Of a DNA stretch of 64,000 nucleotides, positions 34,151 through 42,364 are shown in pieces (position 1 is the first letter of the stretch; each line of letters starts with the position of its first letter). The notes under the pieces were generated by a model that was given only the letters and a program-made list of their open reading frames with translations, made no database searches and was not told the origin of the DNA. The stretch is from an uncultured Eubacteriales bacterium. Lineage in GTDB: Bacteria; Bacillota; Clostridia; Oscillospirales; CAG-382. The stretch is from assembly GCA_934479825.1 (NCBI GenBank), contig CAKSOW010000002.1, positions 1 through 64,000 on the forward strand. Direction: 5' to 3'. The position numbers and the translations under genes were made by a program.

Positions 34151-34869
34151 AGCCGTACCTCCGTACCGAAAACAAAATCAAAATAGGCTTTTTTGGCATT
34201 TTGCAGATAGGCACGCGAAATTTTTATATTTTTACCGCCCGTGAGCAAGAAAGTGTCGCCGTCGATACGGTCGATATGCTCCATATTTACAAGATAGCTT
34301 TTATGACAGCGGCAAAAACCATGGTCAGATAGAAAGTCCTCAAAATCGGACAGTTTGGCGGATATTTCAATACTCCGTTTTTCCGACAGCGTGATAACGA
34401 CTTTATGCAGATTGCTTTCCAAGCACTGGATATTGGACAAACGGACTTTTGTATCCGTTCCGGCATAAGAAACGGTGAGAAAAGCTTCGTTTTCAAAAGC
34501 AGACTGCTTCAAAAGGCGTTTCATGCTCCGCCGCAGCTGTTCACGGCCGACCGGCTTTAACAGGTAATCAAACGCTAACACCCGATAGCTTTGCACGCCG
34601 AATTCGTCGCTTGTCGAAACAAAGATAATCGGCGTATGCGTATCGGTTTTTCTTAGCTGTTCGGCAATTTCCATGCCGCTTATTTTCGGCATCAGGATAT
34701 CCAAAAACAGCAGGTCATACGGCAAATGCGCATGGCTCTGCAACAGCTCGTTTCCGTCATCGAATTCGTTGACGGAAAAACTCCGGTTTTCGCTTTTTTC
34801 AATGTCATGCAGCGCTTCTGCGATATTCTGTCTGTCGGCTTTTTTGTCGTCGCAAATGGCTATTCTCAT
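34147..34869 (-). CDS. LytTR response regulator, AgrA-like
   Basis: About 240 residues from MRIAICDD. The receiver domain (1-120) has the acid pair DD, phospho-acceptor Asp in LLFLDILMP and Lys in LLKPVG. The LytTR DNA-binding domain (about 135-235) has FCRCHKSYLVNMEHI and IKISRAYLQNAKKAYF. It is co-transcribed with the histidine kinase and should activate genes with paired LytTR sites. A start four codons upstream (34881) is possible; neither has a strong RBS. Confidence 0.9.
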   Translation of the reverse strand: MRIAICDDKKADRQNIAEALHDIEKSENRSFSVNEFDDGNELLQSHAHLPYDLLFLDILMPKISGMEIAEQLRKTDTHTPIIFVSTSDEFGVQSYRVLAFDYLLKPVGREQLRRSMKRLLKQSAFENEAFLTVSYAGTDTKVRLSNIQCLESNLHKVVITLSEKRSIEISAKLSDFEDFLSDHGFCRCHKSYLVNMEHIDRIDGDTFLLTGGKNIKISRAYLQNAKKAYFDFVFGTEVRL

Positions 34870-34917
34870 AAACAAATCCAAACATTTTTACGGCACACGC
34901 TTTGTTCTATGCGCACA

Positions 34918-34937
34918 ATTCTGTACATGAACAGAAT
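34918..34937. promoter_or_regulatory. Inverted repeat in the two-component operon leader
   Basis: ATTCTGT-ACATGA-ACAGAAT is a perfect 7-bp-arm palindrome in the 5' untranslated region, about 30 bases after the -10. It may be an operator. Confidence 0.4.
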
Positions 34938-34967
34938 GCGTGTCGGTTTTCTCTTGTTACAATAAAT

Positions 34968-34996
34968 ATTATAACATCCGCGATTCGGCTTGTCAA
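34968..34996 (-). promoter_or_regulatory. Promoter of the two-component operon
   Basis: TTGACA (34996-34991), 17-base spacer, TATAAT (34973-34968). It matches the consensus at all twelve positions. Confidence 0.85.
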
Positions 34997-35138
34997 GAAA
35001 CGGACGGCACAAGCACAGGCTTTACAGCTTTGTTTACAGCCTTTTTACTTTCAAATCACACTACGCATTCGGTTTGTCCAAATTTACTTTTTCAGAGATT
35101 ATTCTCTCACTTTATATTTTCAGGTTTCTACAAAAACA

Positions 35139-35220
35139 ACGCACGGCGGTCTGCGTATTCAAACCACCGTGCGCAAAAATTTAATTTTTTGCCCAACTTT
35201 TCTTCTAAGAAAAGCCGGGT
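35139..35220 (-). repeat. Two-hairpin 3'-end element, copy 5
   Basis: In the direction of the isomerase gene ending at 35274, the short hairpin CTTTTCTT/AAGAAAAG (35214-35197) precedes the palindrome GCACGG-GGT/ACC-CCGTGC (35173-35141). Confidence 0.7.
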
Positions 35221-35273
35221 TTCTCTTTCCAGAAAAAGCCGCGTTTTCCTCGCGTTCTCTGATAAACGGGAAA

Positions 35274-36248
35274 TTAAGCCCAGAACATTCCGCCGGGCTT
35301 CGGCTCGGAAATGATGATGCGGCGCAAGAAAGCAATCGCCTTTTCGAGGCCTTCCTTGCTGGTCATAAAGCTGTCCTCATGTTCAATGCTCATGACATGG
35401 TTGTAACCGATGAGCTGTAACATGGAGATCATATCTTTCCACTTCTTCTCATCTGTACCGTAGCCAAGCGCACGGAATACCCAAGAACGGTGGATCTCAT
35501 CGCTGTAATGCTTGGTATCCAGAACGCCGTTGATTTCAGTGTTGCGATGATCAACACGGGTATCCTTGGCATGGAAATGGAACATAGCGCCGTTTTCGCC
35601 GATATAGCGGATCGCTTCAACCGGATCGATGCCCTGCCAGATCAAGTGAGACGGGTCAAAGTTCGCGCCGAGGCACGGACCGACGGCATTGCGGAGTTTC
35701 ATAAGGGTTTCAGGGTTATAGACGCAGAAACCGGGGTGCATTTCAAAAGCAATCTTGTTTACACCGTATTTGGCGGCGTATTCAGACTCTTTCTGCCAAT
35801 ACGGAATCAGTACGTCATTCCACTGATAGTCAAGGATGTGAAGAAAATCTTCCGGCCACGGGCAAGTAACCCAGTTCGGCGTTTTATCTTCGGGCGAACC
35901 GCCGGGGCAGCCGGAGAATGTAATAACCATCGGAATTTCAAGCTCGTTTGCCAAAACGCAGGTACGCTCAAAATCTTCATGGAATTTTGCGGCAACTTCC
36001 TTATCGGGATGTACGGCGTTGCCATGCGTAGAAAGTGCGGAAATCTCAATATCGTATTTCTTGAAGAGATCCTTGAATGCCTTTAACTTGCTCTTATCGG
36101 CAAGAAGTTCTTCGCGGTGGCAATGGCCTTGGCCGGGAAATCCGCCTGTGCCGATCTCGACTGCTTCAACACCAAGTCCCTTAACATAGGCAAGCATATC
36201 TTCAAGGGAGCGGTCATAAAGCGGAACGGTGACTAATCCTACTTTCAT
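35274..36248 (-). CDS. Sugar phosphate isomerase/epimerase-like TIM barrel
   Basis: The 324-residue protein belongs to the AP-endonuclease family 2 fold that includes xylose isomerase-like and IolE/IolI-type proteins. Metal ligands are plausible in AFEMHPGFCVYN (Glu, His), NFDPSHLIWQG (Asp, His), HFHAKDTR and MSIEHEDSF (Glu). The family contains isomerases, epimerases and dehydratases of sugars and inositols; the substrate is not predictable here. It is a single gene with its own promoter. RBS GGAAG precedes the ATG. Confidence 0.8.
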   Translation of the reverse strand: MKVGLVTVPLYDRSLEDMLAYVKGLGVEAVEIGTGGFPGQGHCHREELLADKSKLKAFKDLFKKYDIEISALSTHGNAVHPDKEVAAKFHEDFERTCVLANELEIPMVITFSGCPGGSPEDKTPNWVTCPWPEDFLHILDYQWNDVLIPYWQKESEYAAKYGVNKIAFEMHPGFCVYNPETLMKLRNAVGPCLGANFDPSHLIWQGIDPVEAIRYIGENGAMFHFHAKDTRVDHRNTEINGVLDTKHYSDEIHRSWVFRALGYGTDEKKWKDMISMLQLIGYNHVMSIEHEDSFMTSKEGLEKAIAFLRRIIISEPKPGGMFWA

Positions 36249-36299
36249 GGGAATAACTTCCTTTCGTGTTTTTTGGGATAGAATTTACTTCTTGGGTTT

Positions 36300-36328
36300 A
36301 TTATACAATAAACAAAAGGAAATTTCAA
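36300..36328 (-). promoter_or_regulatory. Promoter of the isomerase-like gene
   Basis: TTGAAA (36328-36323), 17-base spacer, TATAAT (36305-36300). Confidence 0.75.
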
Positions 36329-36373
36329 GTACTTTTTTTCAGGATTTTCGAGCTTATTTTTAATATAATGCCT

Positions 36374-36402
36374 TATCAATATAACATGTTACAATTATAA
36401 CA
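36374..36402 (+). promoter_or_regulatory. Promoter and palindrome of the RHH gene
   Basis: TTATCA, about 17 bases, TATAAC is a candidate promoter. The perfect palindrome TAACATGTTA (36382-36391) lies between the two hexamers, the expected place for an autoregulatory ribbon-helix-helix site. Confidence 0.45.
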
Positions 36403-36437
36403 CAAAGAAATCATATATAGATATTTGAGGTGATAGA

Positions 36438-36620
36438 ATGTCAGCAAAACCGATTCAAATAAAAAGGCGCGGCGAGGACGGATATAAACTCATTTCGGTA
36501 CGCTTAAAAGAAAATGTTCTGACTAAAATCGACGCTCTTGCCGCCGAAAGCAATCGTTCACGAAACGAAATTATCAATATTCTGCTTGAAAGCAGTGCAG
36601 ATGATGCAGAAATCCAATAA
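36438..36620 (+). CDS. Ribbon-helix-helix (CopG/Arc-type) protein
   Basis: 60 residues. The beta strand YKLISVRL is followed by two helices (NVLTKIDALAAESN and SRNEIINILLESS), the typical RHH fold that binds DNA as a dimer. RBS GAGGTGAT is 5 to 7 bases before the ATG. It is often an antitoxin or plasmid-control protein, but here no toxin frame follows. It is probably a small stand-alone regulator. Confidence 0.8.
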   Translation: MSAKPIQIKRRGEDGYKLISVRLKENVLTKIDALAAESNRSRNEIINILLESSADDAEIQ

Positions 36621-36698
36621 TCCGTGGGGCGTTATCGACGATTACCGCCCTTAGAAGTTATTTTTATCAAAAAAACGGACAAAAGGATTGTAAATTAG

Positions 36699-36850
36699 AC
36701 GCACGGCGGCTCAGAATACTCTGAATTGCCGTGCGCATTTTATTGTATAAAAGAAGCGCTCTGTCATTTGAAAATTCAAATGACAGAGCGCTAAAACAAA
36801 ATTCTTTTATCAAACTTTTCTTCTAATTTCTTTAAGAAAAGTTTGCGAGG
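36699..36850 (-). repeat. Two-hairpin 3'-end element, copy 6
   Basis: In the direction of the PqqD-like gene ending at 36877, the short hairpin CAAACTTTTCTT/AAGAAAAGTTTG (36847-36812, with a longer loop) precedes the palindrome GCACGGC/GCCGTGC with inner TCAGA/TCTGA (36734-36701). An extra hairpin (AGCGCTCTGTCATTTGA/TCAAATGACAGAGCGCT) lies between them (about 36754-36792). Confidence 0.7.
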
Positions 36851-36876
36851 AGTGAGCCCTTGCCTATCCGCAAGCC

Positions 36877-37146
36877 TTAATCTTCCAAAAGTCCTGCCTC
36901 CGAAAGTTTTGCAACAAAAGCGTCCACATCTTTTTCGGCAAGCGTCCGGGGCACATCGTATTCGCCAAGTAACTTCCCGACCAGCTCGTTTTTGTCGGCA
37001 CAACCGTCTGTGAGCGCTTTCCATAAAAACGCGCCGGTCTCGTTTAACGTAATCATGCCGTTAAAATCCTTGGTCGCTTCTCCCACAGCCACCACAACAA
37101 CAGCGTCCGAAACATTCCGCAAAATAAATCCATTCTTGATCTTCAT
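36877..37146 (-). CDS. PqqD-like peptide-binding protein, orphan
   Basis: About 89 residues from MKIKNGF. It matches the PqqD/RRE fold: a winged-helix-like domain with the N-terminal GFILRNVSDAVVVVAVGE strand pair and the conserved LNETGAFLWKAL segment. PqqD domains bind leader peptides of ribosomally made modified peptides and pass them to radical SAM enzymes. Here no radical SAM enzyme, protease or precursor frame is next to it; it follows a fumarase subunit. It may serve distant enzymes or have another role. Confidence 0.75.
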   Translation of the reverse strand: MKIKNGFILRNVSDAVVVVAVGEATKDFNGMITLNETGAFLWKALTDGCADKNELVGKLLGEYDVPRTLAEKDVDAFVAKLSEAGLLED

Positions 37147-37187
37147 AAACAAATCCCTTTCTGTGTTACAAAATGACGCAGCAACTG

Positions 37188-37721
37188 CTATTTTCGGTCA
37201 AATAAATTATTTCCTTGCGCATCTATGGCGCATAACAGCGGAAATTCTTCGATTTCAAGGCGTTTGACCGACTCACAGCCCAACTCCTCAAATGCGATTA
37301 TTTCCATTTTTTTCACCGCCATGGCGGCTAACGCCCCTGCCCCGCCTATCGCGCAAAAGTACGCGGCTTTATTTTTCACGATTGCCTGCACAACCTCCGG
37401 CGACCGCGGACCTTTGCCGATCATGGCGCATAACCCGTTTTCCAAGAGCTGCGGTGTATACACATCCATGCGCGACGATGTCGTCGGGCCGCAGGAACCG
37501 ATCGGCTTTCCGGGACGTTCCGGCGTAGGGCCGGCATAGTAGATCACCGCGCCGGACAGGTCAAACGGCAGCGGCTCACCGGTTTCCAGCCGCGCACGAA
37601 TCTTTTTATGTGCCGCGTCGCGCGCCGTATAGACCGTACCGGACAGATAAACTTCGTCACCGGCACGGATTTCAGACAACTTTTGCCTTAATTCCGCTGT
37701 GCTCGTATGGATAACTGCCAT
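37188..37721 (-). CDS. Fumarate hydratase class I, beta subunit (Fe-S hydro-lyase)
   Basis: The 177-residue protein equals the C-terminal part of class I fumarases and the beta subunit of tartrate dehydratase. Family segments are GDEVYLSGTVYTARDAAHKKI, YYAGPTPERPGKPIGSCGPTTSSRMD and MIGKGPRS. It needs an alpha subunit with the [4Fe-4S] cluster. None is adjacent: divIVA is upstream and PqqD downstream. Fumarate and tartrate activities cannot be told apart. Confidence 0.88.
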   Translation of the reverse strand: MAVIHTSTAELRQKLSEIRAGDEVYLSGTVYTARDAAHKKIRARLETGEPLPFDLSGAVIYYAGPTPERPGKPIGSCGPTTSSRMDVYTPQLLENGLCAMIGKGPRSPEVVQAIVKNKAAYFCAIGGAGALAAMAVKKMEIIAFEELGCESVKRLEIEEFPLLCAIDAQGNNLFDRK

Positions 37722-37760
37722 GTCAGATCCTCTCCCGTTCTGTGAACTTGCGAAACGGCG

Positions 37761-38447
37761 TTATTCAGACTCCTTGGTCGGTAAAGACGCAAAAAACGCC
37801 TCCACTTTGGTTTTATGGTCTTTGAATATCTCGCCGAGTTCTTCCTGACGGCGGTAGAGATATTTGACTTTTTTCATGTTTTCCGCAACCTTTTCATCCG
37901 ACGCGGAAACAATTTGTTCAGCATGAGCTTTGGCGTCCTGCTCGGCTTCGCTTACGATTTGTTTGGCGCGTTTTTCGGCTTCTTCAATTAACTCTTCCGC
38001 ATTGCGGCGCGCTGTGGAAAGAATTCCGTTGACATCGGCCAGCATCGAGTCATATTCCTTGGCATTGGCCTCCATAGCGGCCGTTTTGATGCGCTCGGCT
38101 TCTAATTCCGTTTTCAACTTTTCGATCGTCTGATAAGCGCCGTTTGCATGTTCTTCTGCTGCCGTGGCGGCAAGACGCGCATTTTCCTTATCCGTTTTCA
38201 GGCGCTCGATCTCTTCCTGTAAAGAAGAAATCTTTTCGTCGCGCTCGGAAACGTCTTTCTGCATTTCGCCACACTTTTCCCCAGCGGCTTTCAATCCGTC
38301 AAGCTCTTCCTGCAACGAGGCGAGCCGCGCTTCATATTTCGTTTCGGACTCCTTAAAGGAGCGGTTCATTTCTGCAATATAGGCGGCCACTTCTTCACGC
38401 GAAAAACCGCGGAATGTAACCGAAAACAGGCTGTCTAAATGTGGCAT
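37761..38447 (-). CDS. DivIVA-domain coiled-coil protein
   Basis: About 228 residues from MPHLDSLFSV (AGAGG upstream); the longer frame to 38495 crosses the promoter. The N-terminal DivIVA-like segment VTFRGFSREEVAAYIAEM is followed by a long coiled coil (about 30-215) rich in Glu, Lys and Ala. DivIVA-type proteins mark curved membranes and recruit division, growth or sporulation factors. It is the first gene of a likely operon with the fumarase beta and PqqD genes. Confidence 0.8.
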   Translation of the reverse strand: MPHLDSLFSVTFRGFSREEVAAYIAEMNRSFKESETKYEARLASLQEELDGLKAAGEKCGEMQKDVSERDEKISSLQEEIERLKTDKENARLAATAAEEHANGAYQTIEKLKTELEAERIKTAAMEANAKEYDSMLADVNGILSTARRNAEELIEEAEKRAKQIVSEAEQDAKAHAEQIVSASDEKVAENMKKVKYLYRRQEELGEIFKDHKTKVEAFFASLPTKESE

Positions 38448-38477
38448 GGCAAGATACCTCTTCGTTGTTATGGTTTC

Positions 38478-38506
38478 ATTATAGCATGAAATCATGAAGA
38501 AATCAA
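38478..38506 (-). promoter_or_regulatory. divIVA operon promoter
   Basis: TTGATT (38506-38501), 17-base spacer, TATAAT (38483-38478). Its position makes divIVA the first gene and excludes a fumarase alpha subunit from the operon. Confidence 0.75.
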
Positions 38507-38643
38507 TTGTTTTTTAAATATTTCGTCAAAATTCGACTTTCCCCTGCCCGTCGTGGCAGGAAACCGATTCATATATTCACGCCGCCTGCCCCAAAACTGC
38601 GTTTTTGACATTTTGGACAGGCTTTCAGTCCGGACAGGAATTT

Positions 38644-40455
38644 TTAGTTTTTATTCTTTCCTTTGTCCACACAAAGCTTTTCCACTTGTTCCTTATCGGC
38701 TGTAACATAGGCCGTATAATTCTTTTCGTAAATAACAAAGCCGGGCTTGGAGCCGGACGGTTTTTTGACATAGCGCGCACGGGTATAGTCCACGGCGGCC
38801 TGCGGTTTTTCCCGCTCCGAGCTGTAATAGAGGGCAATCATCGCGCACTCTGTAAAGCTTTCGGCCGGCGGTTCATTCTGTCCGCAAACCAGAACGACAT
38901 GCGAACCGGCGGCGTTTTTGACGTGGAACCAATAATCGTTCTTATCGGCAAGCTTTGTGGTAACATAATCGTTTTGCAGATTGTTTTTGCCGCAATACAC
39001 GTCATAGCCGTCGCTTGTGACAAACCGCATGGGCTTCAATTCCTTTTTGAGTTTGACGCGGTCTTTGCCGAGTCCGTGCGCCCGGCGCATATTGTCAAGT
39101 TTCTTTCCGTATCCGGCAAGCGATAATTCTGCACGGATTTCGGCAAGGTCATTTTCGGTTTCAGCTTTGGTAAGGCTTTCAAAAACCGTATCGATATATT
39201 TGGATTCCGCCTGAGATTCTTCGATCTGTGCGGCAAGCATGATACGCGCAGATTTGGCTTTATTGTACTTCTTGTAGTAATTTTGGGCATTCTGCGCCGG
39301 CGTATAGCGGCTGTCAAGCTTCACTTCAACGGTCGGCATGGCTTCATCGAAATAATTGACCAACGACGCTTTTTCCATTCCCTTTTTCAGCGCGTAAATA
39401 TTGGCGGTAATCAGATCGCCGTACAGTTTCCAGCTTTCCGCCTGCTTGCCCTCTTCCAAAGACGCAAGCTGCAATTCGGTTTTCTTGGCAATGCGCTGGG
39501 ACGCATTGGTCAACAGCCGCAGGATGTCCTGACCGCGGCGTTTGATGCTTTCCGCGCGGTCTCGTTCGGCATAAAACGTATCGAGAAGCGCATGAATGCT
39601 TTCATACGGTTTCACCACGCACGACGCGCCGTACTGACGGATCTCGCAGAACGAAAAATCAAGCGCTTTTCCGTTTCTGTCGGTCACCATGCAGGGAGAA
39701 AAATTCTTTTCGCGCACTGCTCCGTAAAGCGTATTGTAATAAAACCACAGCGCGTCGGGATCACATTCGTGAATCGGCATTCCGGTCGCCTTGGAGGCAC
39801 GGAACGCAATTTCGCGCGCCGTCAGCGGCGAAAGCCCGGCATAGCGCGAAATGAGATATTTGTCGGCGGCGGTCGTGATGCCGGCGGCGATATCGCCGGC
39901 AAGCTTTTCCTTAAAAAGCGTTTCCGTCACATCGAGCGCGTTTATTTTTCCGACCTGCGGATCGGGGTTTTCGTAGCGGAACCCCACAAGCACCTGCCGT
40001 TTATTGTCGGCGCCAAGGCTGACCGGATGAAGAACGGCGGCGATGCGTTTATCGCTGTCAAGCAAAATGACGTTGCTGTATGTGCCCATGATCTCACAGA
40101 TTAAGTATTTTTCGGATTGGAAACCGAGTTCATCCGAAGAAATAAGCGAGATTTCCATGGCACGATCAAAGCCAAGCTGTCTTACACCGGTGATGAATCC
40201 GCCGGTCAGGCGTTTGCGTAACAGCATACAGAACATAGGCGGTACAGCCGGGTTTTCCCGGTCGTTTGCGGTAAAACCGACACGTGAAGAACCTGCGGCG
40301 GCAGACAAAAGGAGCTTTTTAGACCCGTTTTTGGAGCGAAGGTGCAGTAAGATCTCATCGCGCTCCGGCTGGCAAACCTTTTCAATCCGTGCACCGACGG
40401 CTTCTTTTTGCAAGCTATGGACAACGGCGGCCATAACGCCTGCATCAAATGGCAT
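38644..40455 (-). CDS. rqcH: Ribosome quality-control factor RqcH (NFACT family, FbpA-like)
   Basis: 603 residues. The NFACT-N domain (MPFDAGVMAAVVHSL to about 250) is followed by a coiled coil (about 280-440) and the NFACT-R domain (RFVTSDGYDVYCGKNNLQND; DYWFHVKNAAGSHVVL). RqcH binds stalled 50S subunits and adds C-terminal alanine tails with tRNA-Ala. It is often misannotated as fibronectin-binding. RBS TAGGAGA is upstream. Confidence 0.92.
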   Translation of the reverse strand: MPFDAGVMAAVVHSLQKEAVGARIEKVCQPERDEILLHLRSKNGSKKLLLSAAAGSSRVGFTANDRENPAVPPMFCMLLRKRLTGGFITGVRQLGFDRAMEISLISSDELGFQSEKYLICEIMGTYSNVILLDSDKRIAAVLHPVSLGADNKRQVLVGFRYENPDPQVGKINALDVTETLFKEKLAGDIAAGITTAADKYLISRYAGLSPLTAREIAFRASKATGMPIHECDPDALWFYYNTLYGAVREKNFSPCMVTDRNGKALDFSFCEIRQYGASCVVKPYESIHALLDTFYAERDRAESIKRRGQDILRLLTNASQRIAKKTELQLASLEEGKQAESWKLYGDLITANIYALKKGMEKASLVNYFDEAMPTVEVKLDSRYTPAQNAQNYYKKYNKAKSARIMLAAQIEESQAESKYIDTVFESLTKAETENDLAEIRAELSLAGYGKKLDNMRRAHGLGKDRVKLKKELKPMRFVTSDGYDVYCGKNNLQNDYVTTKLADKNDYWFHVKNAAGSHVVLVCGQNEPPAESFTECAMIALYYSSEREKPQAAVDYTRARYVKKPSGSKPGFVIYEKNYTAYVTADKEQVEKLCVDKGKNKN

Positions 40456-40579
40456 ACTTTTTATCTCCTAACATATAAAAGCGGTTGTATCAATCCTAAA
40501 ACAAAAAAACGGTTGCTGTTTGTCCTTGTGGAACCAACGTTATGAACCGCAATTTCGATTGCCTGTATAAAAGCTTTCT

Positions 40580-41356
40580 TTAAAGGCTGATATACGGGCT
40601 TTTAACGTCAAATACGTCCACTGAAAGTTCGTTTCCGAACGCGTCGGACAAAAGGTCTTTCAGGCGCGTGCAGACCGGGTTTTCCGTGTAATAGTGACCG
40701 CAGTCAAACAGACACATATCAAGCGCCGCACAGTCTATAAACGTATTATGCGCAGCTTCGCCTGTTACAAAAGCGTCCGCACCGGCAGCATAGGCTTCGC
40801 AGAAAAAGTTCTTGCCTGCCCCGCCGACAAAGGCAACACGGCTTATTTTTTTGTCTTTTTCAGCAAAAAGTGACGCCCGAATTGAGGTGCAGTGGAATGT
40901 TTCTTTTAATAATGCGGCAAAATCGGACGGCAACAGCGGTTCGGGAAGAATACCGATTCGACCGCAGCCGTTTTCGCCGCCAAACGGTTGGACGGAAGTA
41001 AGGCCAAGCAAGGCCGCCGCCGTGTCGTTGACGCCGCCTGCGGCGGAATCCATACGCGTATGATACGATAAAACCGCTGTATCCGCACGCATTAGGCGGT
41101 CAAAATGGCTGTAATCCTCCCCGACAAGCGCTTTGAGCGGACGGAAAATAAGCGGATGATGCGTCACAATAAGGTCGTATCCGCCTTTTTCGGCGGCCGC
41201 AATGCCCTCCGGCGTTACTTCCAACATGACAAGCGCCTTTTTTACGGGCTTATCCATGCGGCGGCAAAGCATAACACCGTCATTATCCCATTCTTCGGAC
41301 AGCGTGCGCGGCGCGGTGGCGCTCAGAGCGGCATCGATATCTTTTACGGTTATCAT
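40580..41356 (-). CDS. Nif3-like dinuclear metal-centre protein
   Basis: The 258-residue protein is of the Nif3/YqfO family, without the central PII-like insert of B. subtilis YqfO. Metal-binding residues appear in VTHHPLIF, SYHTRMDSA and the C-terminal DCGHYYTE. The molecular role is not settled. In Bacillota the gene normally follows trmK; here a transglutaminase-like gene has been placed between them. Confidence 0.9.
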   Translation of the reverse strand: MITVKDIDAALSATAPRTLSEEWDNDGVMLCRRMDKPVKKALVMLEVTPEGIAAAEKGGYDLIVTHHPLIFRPLKALVGEDYSHFDRLMRADTAVLSYHTRMDSAAGGVNDTAAALLGLTSVQPFGGENGCGRIGILPEPLLPSDFAALLKETFHCTSIRASLFAEKDKKISRVAFVGGAGKNFFCEAYAAGADAFVTGEAAHNTFIDCAALDMCLFDCGHYYTENPVCTRLKDLLSDAFGNELSVDVFDVKSPYISL

Positions 41357-41387
41357 TCGTATTTTCCTTTCTCGTTTCTGTAACTTT

Positions 41388-42290
41388 TCATACTTTCCCT
41401 ACGCATGCACAATTGGGGGGAGCATAGAGGGATTGAACAGTGTACGCTGTCGGTTCTTCCGTATGATGGACTTCGTTAAAATATCTTTTTTGTACATTTA
41501 TCAGATGTTTGTACTCTTTCGGTGTGTTATCAATCCGGAATTGAAGATTCAGTTTTTCATTTTTACAAATTGAATAGTGTTTCGGTATCAGACAAACAGC
41601 GTCACCCTTTTTTCCAAAACCATTGTGTTGTTCATAGGACATCCGAAAAGAGTTTTTCAATATGTATAAGTTGGTGCTCGCATTACGAAGCTTTGTCTTT
41701 TGTAAATCTTTTTCTCTTCCGGTTGAGGAAACAAATGTCTGAAAACACCCCGAAAGAAATCCTGCTCTGATTTCAAGCATGGAGAGCGGTACATGATTTC
41801 CGTCAACAAAATAACCGTCCATTGTAGGATCAAGCATGATCCATTTATCTAAATATTCATCGAAAATTTCACAGACGACATGAGAATCAAAATCAAACGG
41901 GGAAAACGGATAAATAAACACACGTCTTGCATAGATACCCAAAGCCAGACAGCACTCCGCAAGAATTTTGGATTTATTTAGGCAATTGATGCCTTGTTCT
42001 TGATTTTCAAAGCTGTAAGAAAGCAGCTGCAAGGCATTGCAATCAACATGATTATCATAAAAAGAGTTATGAGTCAGGCGTGACGCCAAATAGTGCAGCA
42101 AACGTTTTGCTTTTTCAAATGACGTCCCGTTTTTTGCAATGTTTTCCAAAGTATACTTGGATTTCAATTCTTTCCACTCTGTCGCCGAAAAGTCATATGT
42201 GAAATGTGCCTCTGCGTCTTGTGCAAATTCCGGATAATTGTTTAGAATTCCCAAATACAGATTTTGGATTTGTTCTCGGTATGAATTCAT
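41388..42290 (-). CDS. Transglutaminase-like (papain fold) protein
   Basis: 300 residues. The Cys-His-Asp triad of the transglutaminase-like superfamily is visible as GINCLNKSKILAECC, FDSHVVCEIF and WIMLDPTMDG. There is no signal peptide or membrane segment, so it is cytoplasmic, possibly a peptidase or a cross-linking enzyme. The codon use looks more AT-rich than that of its neighbours (many AAA, TTT, AAT), which suggests recent acquisition. RBS AAAGGAGC is upstream. Confidence 0.78.
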   Translation of the reverse strand: MNSYREQIQNLYLGILNNYPEFAQDAEAHFTYDFSATEWKELKSKYTLENIAKNGTSFEKAKRLLHYLASRLTHNSFYDNHVDCNALQLLSYSFENQEQGINCLNKSKILAECCLALGIYARRVFIYPFSPFDFDSHVVCEIFDEYLDKWIMLDPTMDGYFVDGNHVPLSMLEIRAGFLSGCFQTFVSSTGREKDLQKTKLRNASTNLYILKNSFRMSYEQHNGFGKKGDAVCLIPKHYSICKNEKLNLQFRIDNTPKEYKHLINVQKRYFNEVHHTEEPTAYTVQSLYAPPNCACVGKV

Positions 42291-42364
42291 AGTTGCTCCT
42301 TTTTTGACATGCTTGCTGCTTTACAAACCTTTGAATCGGCGCAAGAAAACAATTGTTCTACGGT

